A DNA stretch of 64,000 nucleotides from TMED23 sp964566055. GTDB lineage: Bacteria; Pseudomonadota; Alphaproteobacteria; Rhodospirillales; UBA2165. Both the position numbers and the translations under genes were made by a program. The stretch's first letter is position 1; each line of letters opens with the position of its first letter. The notes below the pieces were generated by a model, which ran no database searches, was not told the DNA's origin, and saw only the letters and a list, made by a program, of their open reading frames with translations. Shown here piece by piece: positions 26,399 to 35,434 of this stretch. The stretch spans positions 1 to 64,000 of the forward strand of contig CAZMHI010000003.1 of NCBI GenBank assembly GCA_964566055.1, in the 5' to 3' direction.

Positions 26399-28234
26399 AT
26401 GGCGAAGTATACACCAGAGGATATAAAGAGACTGGCTAATGCAATGCGTCGGGCGCGTGATGATAAACGTCCGTTCAATATGTTGACCGGTGCAGGATGT
26501 TCTCTAACTGCAGGTATACCTCTGGCTCCAAAACTCGTTGAAGAGATTCATGAAAAATATGGCGAAGAATGTCGGCATAGATTGGATGAAGGTCTACTCA
26601 ACGATTATGGAGCCTGTATGGAGTGTCTTTCCGATAATGAACGTGGAGATTTATTAAAACCTTATCTGGATAATGCTAAAATAAATTGGGCACATATAGT
26701 CATTGCGAGCTTAATGGATGCTGGTTTTATCGCAAAAGTTCTTACTTTCAATTTTGATTCAATATTGGCCCAATCCTGCGGACTAGTTGGTTTATACCCT
26801 GCTACTTATGATTTTGCCGCCGCCTCTTCAAAAGTTACTGATTATCTCGCCACTCCTTCGATAATTCATCTTCACGGTCAGGGATATGCTCTCAAAATGT
26901 TAAATGGAGCGGAAGAAACCAAAACCCATGCAGAAAATCTTCGACCGTTGATGCGAAATAGTTTACGTGAGGCACCCTTGCTAGTTCTTGGATATAGCGG
27001 ACTTTCTGATTCTGTGTTTCCAGTTATCAAAGAAGAATACAACGGGTATGATCGTCTTTGTTGGGCCGGATTTTCAACTGAGCCAACGGAATCTATACGC
27101 AAGCTAATTCAAAAAGGGGGGCAAACAGCAGAGTATCTTGGTAATTCCGATGCGGATAATTTCTTAATTGATATTGCCCGCGAATTGGATTGCTGGCCGG
27201 AACTATTTAATGATCCTTATGGGCATTTGTTAGACGAGCTTAAACCGGTTTTAGATTTCCCTATGGGAGATGGTGGGGGCTCAGACCTTCTATCAAACGT
27301 CCGTAAAAAATTGAAAGTAGTCCGAGCTGCAGATGCTGAAGACACTTCAGAAGATCTGGAAGACCTAATGAGGCAAGGTGAATGGGAAAAGGTTATTGAG
27401 CAAGGTAATCGAGATAATATTGATGAAAAGGAGTTGGTTGCTTGGGCGTATTTCATGCAAGGTAGCGAACTATTAAAATCCGCCCGTCAAAGTCAGGATG
27501 AAGGTCTTTATACAGAAAGTATCGAAAAATACTCCAAGGCAATTGAGATCAATCCGGATGACGATGTGGCTTATTGTAATTTGGGATTAGCACTTTCCGA
27601 GCTAGCCAAGATAAAAGACGACGAAGGCCTTTATACCGAAAGTATCGAAAAATACTCCAAGGCAGCCGAAATTAATCCGGATAACGATACGACGTACTGC
27701 AATTGGGGTTTAGCACTTTCAGCATTTGGCAAGTTAAAAGACGACGAAGGTCTTTATACAGAAAGTATCGAAAAATACTCCAAGGCAATTGAGATCAATC
27801 CGAATGACCAAATTGCATACGTTGGTTGGGGGGCAACACTTTCAAACCTTGCCAAATTAAAAGACGACGAGGGTCTTTATACAGAAAGTATCGAAAAATA
27901 CGCCAAGGCAATTGAGGTCAATCCGGATAACATTACGGCTTATAGCAATTGGGGTACTGTTCTTTTAGCTCTTGCGCGAAATAGAGATGACGACAAACTT
28001 ATTGACGAAGCTCGAGTTAAACTAGAGACAGCAGAAAAAATAAATTCCGATAAAGTCTACAATTTAGCTTGTGTGTTGGCGCGATTGGGTGAAGAAGAAA
28101 AATGCAAAGAAAAACTTTTTCACTGCAAAGAAAAAAATACACTGCCAAGCAAAGAGCATTTGTTGGAAGATGTTGACCTGGAAAATGTCCGTGAATTGAA
28201 TTGGTTCAAAGATTTAATCGCAGATATGGAATAG
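26399..28234 (+). CDS. SIR2-like domain fused to TPR repeats; putative defence protein
   Basis: 611 residues. Residues about 25-215 form a SIR2-like NAD-binding fold: TGAGCSLTAGIP (30-41), LTFNFDSIL with the conserved N118-F-D120, the catalytic-type His in IIHLHGQG (157/159), and VLGYSGLSD (about 196-204). About residues 340-545 are tetratricopeptide repeats, four of them near-identical with a 41-residue period. The C-terminus (YNLACVLARLGEEEKC) is also TPR-like. SIR2-like domains without deacetylase zinc cysteines commonly deplete NAD in anti-phage systems; here the partner, target and activity are unknown. The gene stands alone, looks AT-richer than its neighbours and has GGGGCGGGG at the ribosome site. 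Confidence 0.85.
   Translation: MAKYTPEDIKRLANAMRRARDDKRPFNMLTGAGCSLTAGIPLAPKLVEEIHEKYGEECRHRLDEGLLNDYGACMECLSDNERGDLLKPYLDNAKINWAHIVIASLMDAGFIAKVLTFNFDSILAQSCGLVGLYPATYDFAAASSKVTDYLATPSIIHLHGQGYALKMLNGAEETKTHAENLRPLMRNSLREAPLLVLGYSGLSDSVFPVIKEEYNGYDRLCWAGFSTEPTESIRKLIQKGGQTAEYLGNSDADNFLIDIARELDCWPELFNDPYGHLLDELKPVLDFPMGDGGGSDLLSNVRKKLKVVRAADAEDTSEDLEDLMRQGEWEKVIEQGNRDNIDEKELVAWAYFMQGSELLKSARQSQDEGLYTESIEKYSKAIEINPDDDVAYCNLGLALSELAKIKDDEGLYTESIEKYSKAAEINPDNDTTYCNWGLALSAFGKLKDDEGLYTESIEKYSKAIEINPNDQIAYVGWGATLSNLAKLKDDEGLYTESIEKYAKAIEVNPDNITAYSNWGTVLLALARNRDDDKLIDEARVKLETAEKINSDKVYNLACVLARLGEEEKCKEKLFHCKEKNTLPSKEHLLEDVDLENVRELNWFKDLIADME
27501..27992 (+). repeat. Four tandem 123-bp repeats inside the SIR2-TPR gene
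   Basis: The phrase AAGGTCTTTATACAGAAAG (one base variants) recurs at 27501, 27624, 27747 and 27870, exactly 123 bp apart. Each unit encodes 41 residues that include EGLYTESIEKYSKA and EINP(D/N). Nucleotide identity stays high across units, which shows recent amplification or gene conversion. The 41-residue period exceeds the canonical 34-residue TPR by a seven-residue linker. Confidence 0.9.
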
Positions 28235-28243
28235 TGCTTTTAC

Positions 28244-28768
28244 TTAAGGCATAGCCGGTAAACCACCTTCACGCAAAGCGCGTTCGTAGACCGGCAGGTC
28301 ACTGGCTGTGGGTAATTGGGGGATTTGGCCGAACAGGCCGGCGATCCAGCCCCGGTGATAATTTCCATGCAGCGCCAAATGAGACAGCATCATCGCCCGG
28401 GACATCGAGCCCTGCTTGCCTTCGATCATAGTGTAGTCGATCACTTCGCTGAGTTCTTCATCACTGAGACCCGCTGTGTAGTCTTTCAGCGTTTTATCCA
28501 TCTTTTGGCGAAGCTGCCAAAGCTCAGCCATATCTTCAGTAATCATGGCGCGGAGCTCGGTATAGGGATGCGTACCGCCGGTCATGTGCGCCAGCCACAC
28601 TTCATCCATCGCCAGCAAATGATTGAGGCTCGCCAGGATCGAGACCAGGAGAGAAGGGCGCTCTTTTGAGATCTCTTCCGGCGGCAATGCCATCACCGAC
28701 TGATAGCAAACTTCATTGGCCCAGGCGTTATAGTCGATCAGAGTTTGGATATAAGCTTTATCGGTCAT
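28244..28768 (-). CDS. DinB-family protein
   Basis: 174 residues with the four-helix DinB/YfiT fold: YIQTLIDYNAWANEVCYQSV at the start, a His in SLNHLLAMDEVWLAHM, and the HxxxH metal pair in LSHLALHGNYHRGW. The three His give the family's metal site. Members use bacillithiol, mycothiol or glutathione, or are DNA-damage-induced proteins without known activity. GAGGGA precedes the ATG. It is last in the sugar-acid operon, 6 nt after the SMP-30 gene, so a detoxification or isomerase role in that pathway is possible. Confidence 0.88.
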   Translation of the reverse strand: MTDKAYIQTLIDYNAWANEVCYQSVMALPPEEISKERPSLLVSILASLNHLLAMDEVWLAHMTGGTHPYTELRAMITEDMAELWQLRQKMDKTLKDYTAGLSDEELSEVIDYTMIEGKQGSMSRAMMLSHLALHGNYHRGWIAGLFGQIPQLPTASDLPVYERALREGGLPAMP

Positions 28769-28774
28769 AATGTT

Positions 28775-29665
28775 TTATCCCTCAAAAAACGGTTCGGGCA
28801 GGCCTTGCGCCTCGACTTCCACTTTAAATAAGCCGCCTTCGAGCGGGCGGTTGGTTTTTTCATCCTCGTTTAAGAATTCACCAAGCGAGGTGATATAAAG
28901 CGTTTTTAAATCCGGGCCGCCGAAAGCGCACATAGTCGGGCGCTCAAATGGCAGTTCAATGACGGTATCGACTTTGCCCGCCGGTGTATAGCGTTTGATG
29001 GTCCAGGAGCGGGGCTGGGTCAGCCAATAACAGCCATCCGTATCGACTGTGGCGCCATCCGGCACACCGTCAGCTTCCGAGAACTCGATAAAGACTCTAC
29101 GGTTGGAAAGTGTGGCACCCTCAAGATCGAAATCATAGGCCCAGACTATAGGTGCACGGGTATCGGCGAAATATAGCGTGGAGTTGTCCGGGCTCCAAGC
29201 GAGACCGTTAGCCAGAATAATGCCGTCCTGCTTAAGCGTCGCCTCGCCTTTGGTGTCTAAACAGTAGAGCGCAGCGTCTTGAATGTTTTCACCACGATCG
29301 ATCATGGAGCCGGCCCAAAAACGTCCGGCCCGGTCGCAGCGGCCATCATTGAAACGATTGTTAGGCTTGCTGTTTTCGGGATCAGTGATCAGCGTAAACG
29401 CGCCGCTCAAATGATCATAGAAATGAAAGCCATTTTCCGAGGCGACAACAAATCCGCCTTTCTTGCGCAAACCAAAAGAGCCAAATCGTTCTGGTGTCTC
29501 CCAGCTTTCATTCGTGCCGGAGGAGGGGGCCCAGCGGTGAAACAGATTCCCCTCAATATCGATCCAGTAGAGGCATTGCTCTTCCACGTTCCAGGTCGGG
29601 CACTCACCAACCCGGGATTGGCTTTCGAGTAGACATTCGACTTTTGAGGAGGGGATAGTGTGCAT
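28775..29665 (-). CDS. SMP-30/gluconolactonase-type lactonase
   Basis: 296 residues forming a six-bladed propeller. The metal-binding Glu is in VGECPTWNVEEQCLYWID, the Asn in RFNDGRCDRAGRFWAGSM, and ANGLAWSPDNSTLYFADT and the ADGVPDGATVDTDG Asp complete the Ca/Zn site. Such enzymes hydrolyse aldonolactones (gluconolactone, arabinolactone, xylonolactone) to the acids. No leader peptide, so it is cytoplasmic. The ATG directly follows the stop of the IlvD/Edd gene with no spacer, indicating coupling. Its product would be the substrate of that dehydratase. Confidence 0.92.
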   Translation of the reverse strand: MHTIPSSKVECLLESQSRVGECPTWNVEEQCLYWIDIEGNLFHRWAPSSGTNESWETPERFGSFGLRKKGGFVVASENGFHFYDHLSGAFTLITDPENSKPNNRFNDGRCDRAGRFWAGSMIDRGENIQDAALYCLDTKGEATLKQDGIILANGLAWSPDNSTLYFADTRAPIVWAYDFDLEGATLSNRRVFIEFSEADGVPDGATVDTDGCYWLTQPRSWTIKRYTPAGKVDTVIELPFERPTMCAFGGPDLKTLYITSLGEFLNEDEKTNRPLEGGLFKVEVEAQGLPEPFFEG

Positions 29666-31390
29666 TTAAAATATCAGCGGTTCAGGCGTTTCGTCACCCG
29701 CATGGAGGAAGTCGAAATCGGCGCCTTCATTCGCCTGGGTGACGTGTTTGGCATAAAGGGCCGTATAACCGCGGGTCGCCGGGTAGACCGGCGGTGACCA
29801 CTCGGCTTTGCGTTTTGCTAATTCTTCGTCGCTGACATCCATGTGGATTTTGCGGTTCGGGATATCGATCTCAATCTCATCTCCATCCCGGACGAGAGCA
29901 AGCGGGCCACCGACAGCCGCCTCGGGAGCAACATGAAGCACACAGGTGCCGTAGGCCGTGCCACTCATGCGGCAGTCTGAGATGCGCACCATATCGCGCA
30001 CTCCTTTTTCCAGCAGTTTTTTCGGGATCGGCAACATGCCCCATTCCGGCATGCCCGGTGCGCCAATCGGCCCAGCGTTTTGCAGCACCAGCACTGAGTT
30101 CTCATCGACCTCTAAATCGGGATCATCAATGCGCAGATTTAAATCCGTGTAGTCTTTAAAGACGACGGCCTTGCCGGTGTGCTGGTGAAACTTGGGATCA
30201 GCCGCGGTTTGTTTAATCACACAGCCGTCTGGCGAGAGATTGCCCTTGAGGATTGCCGTACCTCCTTCATGGTACAATGGTTCATCTACGGATTTAATCA
30301 CCTCATCTAGATAGACCGGTTGGTCTTTGATCGAGTCGCCGAGCGTGCCGCCGGTGACATTAATTTGCTCGAGATCAAGGTGATCTTTCATTTGGTTCAT
30401 CAAGCCACGGATACCGCCGGCATAATAAAAATCCTCCATTAGGAACTCTCCTGAAGGTTTGATATTGGCGAGCACAGGCGTGGTCTTAGAGATTTTATCG
30501 AAACGTTCGAGATCGAGCTTGATGCCGGCCCGGCCCGCAATGGCGATCAAATGGATCATCGCATTGGTCGAGCCGCCCATTGCCATGTCAACGGCCGTCG
30601 CGTTATCAAAGGCCGCCTCGGTCATGATGTCCCGGGGTTTCAAATCCTCCCACACCATATCAACAATCCTTCGCCCACAAGCCGAAGCCATCAAGGCGTG
30701 TGCGGTATCAACAGCTGGAATGGAAGAGGCGCCCGGCAACGTCATGCCGAGAGCTTCCGAGAGTGCCATCATGGTGGCTGCGGTGCCCATGACCATGCAG
30801 GTGCCGGCCGAACGTGACATGCCGCCAACGACGTTTTCCAGTTTTTCGTCATCGATCAAGCCGGCCCGGCGATCCGCCCAGTAACGCAAGACGTCGGTAC
30901 CACTGCCCAAGGTCTCGCCAGCAAAAAATCCCCGCAGCATAGGTCCTGCCGGCATATAGATCGCCGGGATATTCATCGAGAGCGCCGCCATCAACAGCGC
31001 CGGGGTCGTTTTATCGCAACCACCCATCAGTACCACGCCGTCAATTGGATGACAGCGGATCAGCTCTTCCGCTTCCATGGCCAGAAAATTGCGGTAGAGC
31101 ATGGTCGAAGGCTTGACCAGAATCTCACCCAGAGACATGGCGGGGAGTTCAATCGGAAACCCACCCGCCTGATAGACGCCACGTTTAATCTCTTCGGCCC
31201 GGTCTTTGAAGTGCGAATGGCAGGTGTTCATGTCACTCCAGGTATTGATGATGCCGATCCGGGGTTTGTTATTGATATCTTCCGGACCAAAGCCCATTTG
31301 GCGCGAGCGCGCCCGGGCACTGACACCTCGCATGGTGTTGGGGCCATACCAGCGCTGACTTCTGAGGTCTTCGAGTTTCTTTTTGGCCAT
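29666..31390 (-). CDS. IlvD/Edd-family sugar-acid dehydratase
   Basis: 574 residues. The iron-sulfur Cys ligands are C57 (TWSDMNTCHSH), C125 (LMGGCDKTTP) and C198 (SRSAGTCMVMG), the three-Cys [2Fe-2S] set of the L-arabinonate/dihydroxyacid dehydratase branch. The long sequence GYTALYAKHVTQAN near the end fits the sugar-acid subgroup. The lactonase and the HIBADH-type reductase beside it support a role on aldonic acids (2-keto-3-deoxy acid formation) rather than branched-chain amino acid synthesis. AAGGAA lies 8 nt before the ATG. Confidence 0.92.
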   Translation of the reverse strand: MAKKKLEDLRSQRWYGPNTMRGVSARARSRQMGFGPEDINNKPRIGIINTWSDMNTCHSHFKDRAEEIKRGVYQAGGFPIELPAMSLGEILVKPSTMLYRNFLAMEAEELIRCHPIDGVVLMGGCDKTTPALLMAALSMNIPAIYMPAGPMLRGFFAGETLGSGTDVLRYWADRRAGLIDDEKLENVVGGMSRSAGTCMVMGTAATMMALSEALGMTLPGASSIPAVDTAHALMASACGRRIVDMVWEDLKPRDIMTEAAFDNATAVDMAMGGSTNAMIHLIAIAGRAGIKLDLERFDKISKTTPVLANIKPSGEFLMEDFYYAGGIRGLMNQMKDHLDLEQINVTGGTLGDSIKDQPVYLDEVIKSVDEPLYHEGGTAILKGNLSPDGCVIKQTAADPKFHQHTGKAVVFKDYTDLNLRIDDPDLEVDENSVLVLQNAGPIGAPGMPEWGMLPIPKKLLEKGVRDMVRISDCRMSGTAYGTCVLHVAPEAAVGGPLALVRDGDEIEIDIPNRKIHMDVSDEELAKRKAEWSPPVYPATRGYTALYAKHVTQANEGADFDFLHAGDETPEPLIF

Positions 31391-31401
31391 CTAATTATTC
31401 C

Positions 31402-32283
31402 TTACTTGAGGGCGTTCTGTTTGTAGAGATACATTAGGCCGATTTGACCTTTATCACCATTGCCTTGCGCTCGGAGGAAGCGATAAAGCTCGGTGACTGT
31501 TGAGGTTATGGGGAGGGGAGAGTCTGTTTGCTTGCCCATGTCACAGGCCGCGTTCATATCTTTCAGCATATTGCCGGGGGCCGTCTTCCAGTAATCCGCT
31601 TTAATCATGCGTTGGGCGTGATCCTGGAGAACGGTCGAATCGGCCCAGCCTCCAGCGAGCGCTTCTGGAATTTTTGAAACCTGCACTCCGTAATTATCGG
31701 CAAAAGCAAATTGCTCAGCCATCACGGCGACTTCGGCGGCGATGATCGACTGGTTAACCAGCTTGGTTGCCTGACCGCAGCCAACCGGTCCCATATGGGT
31801 AAGTCGTTGGGAGATCGGCGTAACGACTGGGCGCAGACGTTCAATGTCTGATTTCTCACCTCCGGCCATCAGAACCAGCGTGCCGTCCCGAGCACCATAG
31901 CGGCCACCCGAAACCGGGCTGTCGACAAAGCTCATACTGTTTTGCTCTTTAAGCCGTGTGGCAATGTCGCGGGCGCGCTCCGGGTGGATCGAGGAGCAAT
32001 CAACCATCAACATGTCCGCACTGGCTCCCGCGGCGAGGCCATCTTCAGCAAAGATAACTTCCTCGACGGCATCCGCATCAAACACGCAGGTAAAGACAAT
32101 ATCGACGGCGGCGGCCAGTTCTTTGGGAGAATTAGCCAGCCTTGCCCCAGCATCAACCGCCAGGTCCATTTTCGAGGCTGTGCGGCCCCACACCGTGACA
32201 TCAGTGCCGGCCTTTAAAAAATTTAAGACCATCGGCATTCCCATCACGCCCAAGCCGATAAAGCCAATTTTTTCAGCTGCCAT
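31402..32283 (-). CDS. 3-hydroxyisobutyrate-dehydrogenase/tartronate-semialdehyde-reductase family protein
   Basis: 293 residues: Rossmann domain IGFIGLGVMGMPM (about 5-17), the family signature DSPVSGGRYGARDGTL, and the catalytic Lys in GQATKLVNQSI. The C-terminal all-helical domain ends in a LMYLYKQ helix. NAD(P)-dependent interconversion of 3-hydroxy and semialdehyde acids is expected. GCGGGGAATAATT precedes the ATG. It is the first gene of the four-gene leftward operon and could reduce the aldehyde released from sugar-acid cleavage; no aldolase is seen here. Confidence 0.92.
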   Translation of the reverse strand: MAAEKIGFIGLGVMGMPMVLNFLKAGTDVTVWGRTASKMDLAVDAGARLANSPKELAAAVDIVFTCVFDADAVEEVIFAEDGLAAGASADMLMVDCSSIHPERARDIATRLKEQNSMSFVDSPVSGGRYGARDGTLVLMAGGEKSDIERLRPVVTPISQRLTHMGPVGCGQATKLVNQSIIAAEVAVMAEQFAFADNYGVQVSKIPEALAGGWADSTVLQDHAQRMIKADYWKTAPGNMLKDMNAACDMGKQTDSPLPITSTVTELYRFLRAQGNGDKGQIGLMYLYKQNALK

Positions 32284-32433
32284 AATTATTCCCCGCTAAT
32301 GCTTTTTATATCTGCCGTTTTTTGTGCCTCACTAGGGCACATTAGGCAAGTTTGGATAATAAAACAGGGGATGGTTAGGGTGGATGCGATACAACAGTTG
32401 CCCTCATTAGCCAGGAAGAGTATCACCGATATT

Positions 32434-33243
32434 ATGTTTTTCTATTTATCGAAGATCCTGTGGTTTCTTGCTGATCCAGGAAATTTATTGCTGATTGCGC
32501 TTTGCGTGGGTACCGGTCTGCTATGGACCAAATGGACCATAGCCGCGAAATACGTTTTGACTACTACGGCAGTTGTAGCCGTCCTGGTAACCGTGTTACC
32601 GATTGGCTCATTGCTGTTCAACAACCTCGAGAATCGCTTTCCGCAAGTTCAAAAACTGCCGGATAACATCACCGGCATTATCGTGCTGGGTGGCGTGGTT
32701 GATCAGTTCATCACCGATGACCGGAAGCAGATGGTTATCAATGGCGCGGTCGAGCGGCTTACCGAATTTGCCCGGCTGTCTTTTCTCTATCCCAACGCCA
32801 AACTGGTCTTTACCGGCGGTTCTGGCGTGTTGGGTAAGCAGGGTTTAAAAGAAGCGGATGTTATCAAACCGCTTCTGGTGACGCTTGGGCTCAATCCCAA
32901 TCGCATTATCTTTGAAAATCAGTCCCGCAATACCGTGGAAAACGCCACGCTAACCAAAAAAATTATTAAGCCGAGACTCGATCAGCGCTGGCTTATTATT
33001 ACGTCGGCCTTTCACATGCCGCGCGCCATGGGCAGCTTTCGCCAAGCCGGCTGGAACGCTATTGCCTATCCGGTCGATTATCACCAGAAGAGCGATCTTG
33101 GATTTAGTCTGGGTTTGAGCCTCAGATCAGGGCTCGGAAAACTTTCGACGTCACTGCATGAATGGATGGGATTAACCTTTTATTGGCTATCTGGTCGTAC
33201 AAATGAGCTCTATCCAAAACCCCGGTCAAAAACTGAGAAATAA
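32434..33243 (+). CDS. YdcF/DUF218-family membrane protein
   Basis: About 269 residues from the ATG at 32434, which begins the membrane segment FFYLSKILWFLADPGNLLLI; the frame is open back to 32299 and the start is uncertain. A second helix is YVLTTTAVVAVLVTVLPIGSLL. The DUF218 domain follows: GIIVLGGV, LVFTGGSG, NRIIFENQSRNTVENA and WLIITSAFHMPRA, its conserved GGS and Ser-His features. Members such as SanA and ElyC act on envelope carrier lipids or barrier function. It ends 10 nt before the MltB gene, inside the cell-wall cluster. Confidence 0.85.
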   Translation: MFFYLSKILWFLADPGNLLLIALCVGTGLLWTKWTIAAKYVLTTTAVVAVLVTVLPIGSLLFNNLENRFPQVQKLPDNITGIIVLGGVVDQFITDDRKQMVINGAVERLTEFARLSFLYPNAKLVFTGGSGVLGKQGLKEADVIKPLLVTLGLNPNRIIFENQSRNTVENATLTKKIIKPRLDQRWLIITSAFHMPRAMGSFRQAGWNAIAYPVDYHQKSDLGFSLGLSLRSGLGKLSTSLHEWMGLTFYWLSGRTNELYPKPRSKTEK

Positions 33244-33253
33244 GGAAACAAAT

Positions 33254-34234
33254 ATGGGGCGAGTTTTTATGTTGGTGTGTGCAGCGCTATTGCTGGCACT
33301 CCCTCTCCAAGCGGCTGAACAAAAAGAGTTGGCGACTTGGTTAAAAGAATTGCGGGTTGAGGCTCTTGGCAAAGGCATTCGGGCAGAGACTTTTGATCGC
33401 GCATTCGCTGGCTTTAAGCCGATCCCCCGGATTATCGAGCTCGACCGCCGCCAGCCGGAATTCACCATGACCTTCCCCAAATATCTTAGCCGGGTGGTGC
33501 CTAAATCACGGGTATTACGTGGCCGGGCTAAATATAAAGAGAACAAAGAGCTAATCGATAAAATAGGTAAGAAATATGGCGTTCAGCCCCGTTTTATCAT
33601 GGCGTTCTGGGGTGTTGAGACGGGCTTTGGCCGGCATTTCGGTGGCTTCTCGGTGGTGCATTCGCTGGCAACGCTCGCATTTGATGGCCGTCGCAGTAAG
33701 TTTTTCCGGGGCGAGCTTCATCGCGCCCTTCGCATTCTCAACCAGGGTCACATCAGCCACGTCCAAATGAAAGGCTCTTGGGCCGGAGCCATGGGTAATT
33801 TTCAGTTTATGCCCTCCAGCTTCGAGACTTTTGCCGTAGATTATGATGGTGATGGCAAGCGTGATATCTGGAACAACAAAGGTGATGCTTTCGCTTCGGC
33901 AGCAAATTATTTATCGCGTTCCGGCTGGCGGCAGGACCAAACCTGGGGCAGGGCAGTGAAGTTGCCGAATAATTTTGATTCGTCGCTGATTGGCCTAAAA
34001 GTCAAAAAGAAGATTAGCGCCTGGCAAAAACTAGGTGTCCGGCGCGTAGATGGTAAAGATCTGCCGACCCGTGACCTGACGGCATCGCTGGTCATCGCCC
34101 AAAACAAAAAAACTGAGAAAACCGGCCGCGCCTTTATGGTATACAATAATTATCGCGTTACCTTGAAATGGAACCGATCGACGTTTTTTGCGGTTGCCGT
34201 TGGAACTTTGGCGGAACGCATTGGCGCTAAATAA
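33254..34234 (+). CDS. MltB-type lytic murein transglycosylase
   Basis: 326 residues from the ATG at 33254 (AAGGA 7 nt upstream). A signal peptide (RVFMLVCAALLLALPLQAAE) follows. The catalytic Glu is in AFWGVETGFGRHFGG (family motif ETxFG), and the barrel has HISHVQMKGSWAGAMGNFQFMPSSF (split by the family's Gln-Phe-Met-Pro pocket) and the DYDGDGKRDIW calcium-like loop. It cleaves glycan strands to anhydromuropeptides in the periplasm. No peptidoglycan-binding domain is fused, as in the short MltB class. It precedes the RlpA and DacC-like genes. Confidence 0.9.
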   Translation: MGRVFMLVCAALLLALPLQAAEQKELATWLKELRVEALGKGIRAETFDRAFAGFKPIPRIIELDRRQPEFTMTFPKYLSRVVPKSRVLRGRAKYKENKELIDKIGKKYGVQPRFIMAFWGVETGFGRHFGGFSVVHSLATLAFDGRRSKFFRGELHRALRILNQGHISHVQMKGSWAGAMGNFQFMPSSFETFAVDYDGDGKRDIWNNKGDAFASAANYLSRSGWRQDQTWGRAVKLPNNFDSSLIGLKVKKKISAWQKLGVRRVDGKDLPTRDLTASLVIAQNKKTEKTGRAFMVYNNYRVTLKWNRSTFFAVAVGTLAERIGAK

Positions 34235-34323
34235 CGTTTAATTGGTTGTCACAGTTTCGCAACGAATGCTTAAGGAATATAGTGTACCCAAAGGAAGCTA
34301 TAGCGAATCTTCGCGGGGTAAGA

Positions 34324-35292
34324 GTGTTTAAACGTCTTTCAGTTTTGATTTTGGCTTTGTTCGTGCTGGGCGCCTGTGCCGAAACCCAATTGCTGGTCCA
34401 CACAGCAAAGCAAATCGGCCGCAGTACGAAACCAGAGCCCGCCCAGCAGGGCCGCTACAAAATTGGTAATCCCTACCAAATTAAAGGCGTTTGGTACTAT
34501 CCGACAGTTGATTATGGCTACAATAAAACCGGTATAGCCTCCTGGTATGGTCCGGGCTTTCACGGAAAATTAACGGCAAATGGTGAAACCTACGACCAAA
34601 ATGCGCTGACGGCAGCGCACAAAACCCTGCCGATGCCGAGCATCGTCCAAGTTACCAACCTTGAAAATGGCCGCTCGATTAAAGTAACTGTCAATGACCG
34701 GGGACCTTACGCTTTTGGCCGCATTATTGATATGTCCCGGCGCGGCGCTCAGCTGTTGGGCTTTCACCGCAAAGGCACAGCGAGAGTTCGAGTAACCATA
34801 TTGGAAAATGAAAGCCGGATGCTGGCGCAGCAAATTAAAAGCGGTGCTACTTTAGCAAAAATCGGTACACCCATCCGCAAGGATATTGATGTCGCCAAGC
34901 CAGGCGTCGCCAGCGAAACATTTTTACCGCCACCCGGCGCCAAAAAAACCAATAAAACAGCGCCGCGCTATACGCCACGTGAAACCGTGGTCGCCAGCCG
35001 TGAGCGGGTAACCGATACGCCGACGGCACCTAATGGCATGGTAACAACCGGTCCGGTAAATCCGACAAATATGTTCGTTCAGGCTGGAGCCTTTACCCGC
35101 TATGATTTCGCCAATCGCACGGCTGCCCGACTGGCTGAACTGGGCAATGTAAAAATCACGACGGTAAAAATTAGGGGTAAAGAATTTTTCCGTGTGCGCG
35201 CCGGGCCTATCGGGGCGCTGGAAAATGCGGATCACGTATTGGAGCGTATTATTCGTGCCGGTTTCTCCAATGCCCGGATCGTTGTCGATTAG
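34324..35292 (+). CDS. rlpA: RlpA-family septal lytic transglycosylase, lipoprotein with SPOR domain
   Basis: 322 residues from the GTG at 34324 (GGGG upstream); the frame is open to 34246. The lipoprotein signal is RLSVLILALFVLGAC. The double-psi beta-barrel is at about residues 55-150 with GIASWYGPGFHGK, TANGETYDQNALTAAHKTLP and VNDRGPY, whose Asp and His residues are the family catalytic site. A Pro/Lys linker and a C-terminal SPOR domain (MFVQAGAFTRYDFANRTAARL onward; GLENADHVLERI-like end) bind denuded glycan at the septum. Confidence 0.92.
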   Translation: MFKRLSVLILALFVLGACAETQLLVHTAKQIGRSTKPEPAQQGRYKIGNPYQIKGVWYYPTVDYGYNKTGIASWYGPGFHGKLTANGETYDQNALTAAHKTLPMPSIVQVTNLENGRSIKVTVNDRGPYAFGRIIDMSRRGAQLLGFHRKGTARVRVTILENESRMLAQQIKSGATLAKIGTPIRKDIDVAKPGVASETFLPPPGAKKTNKTAPRYTPRETVVASRERVTDTPTAPNGMVTTGPVNPTNMFVQAGAFTRYDFANRTAARLAELGNVKITTVKIRGKEFFRVRAGPIGALENADHVLERIIRAGFSNARIVVD

Positions 35293-35434
35293 GACTAAAT
35301 TCCAGCAATATTCATATTTCCATCACAATTCTGACGTATTGAGTGTTATTATGCTGTCTCTGGCATTGCTCTATCGTGCCGCCTTTGCGATAAGGATGCT
35401 AATCTAAAAGTCATTCGAGGGGCCGGGAGGCACA

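Noticed and set aside
26399..28234. Reading the SIR2 gene as part of Thoeris
   Set aside because: No TIR-domain gene is present and the TPR array is not the ThsA domain layout.
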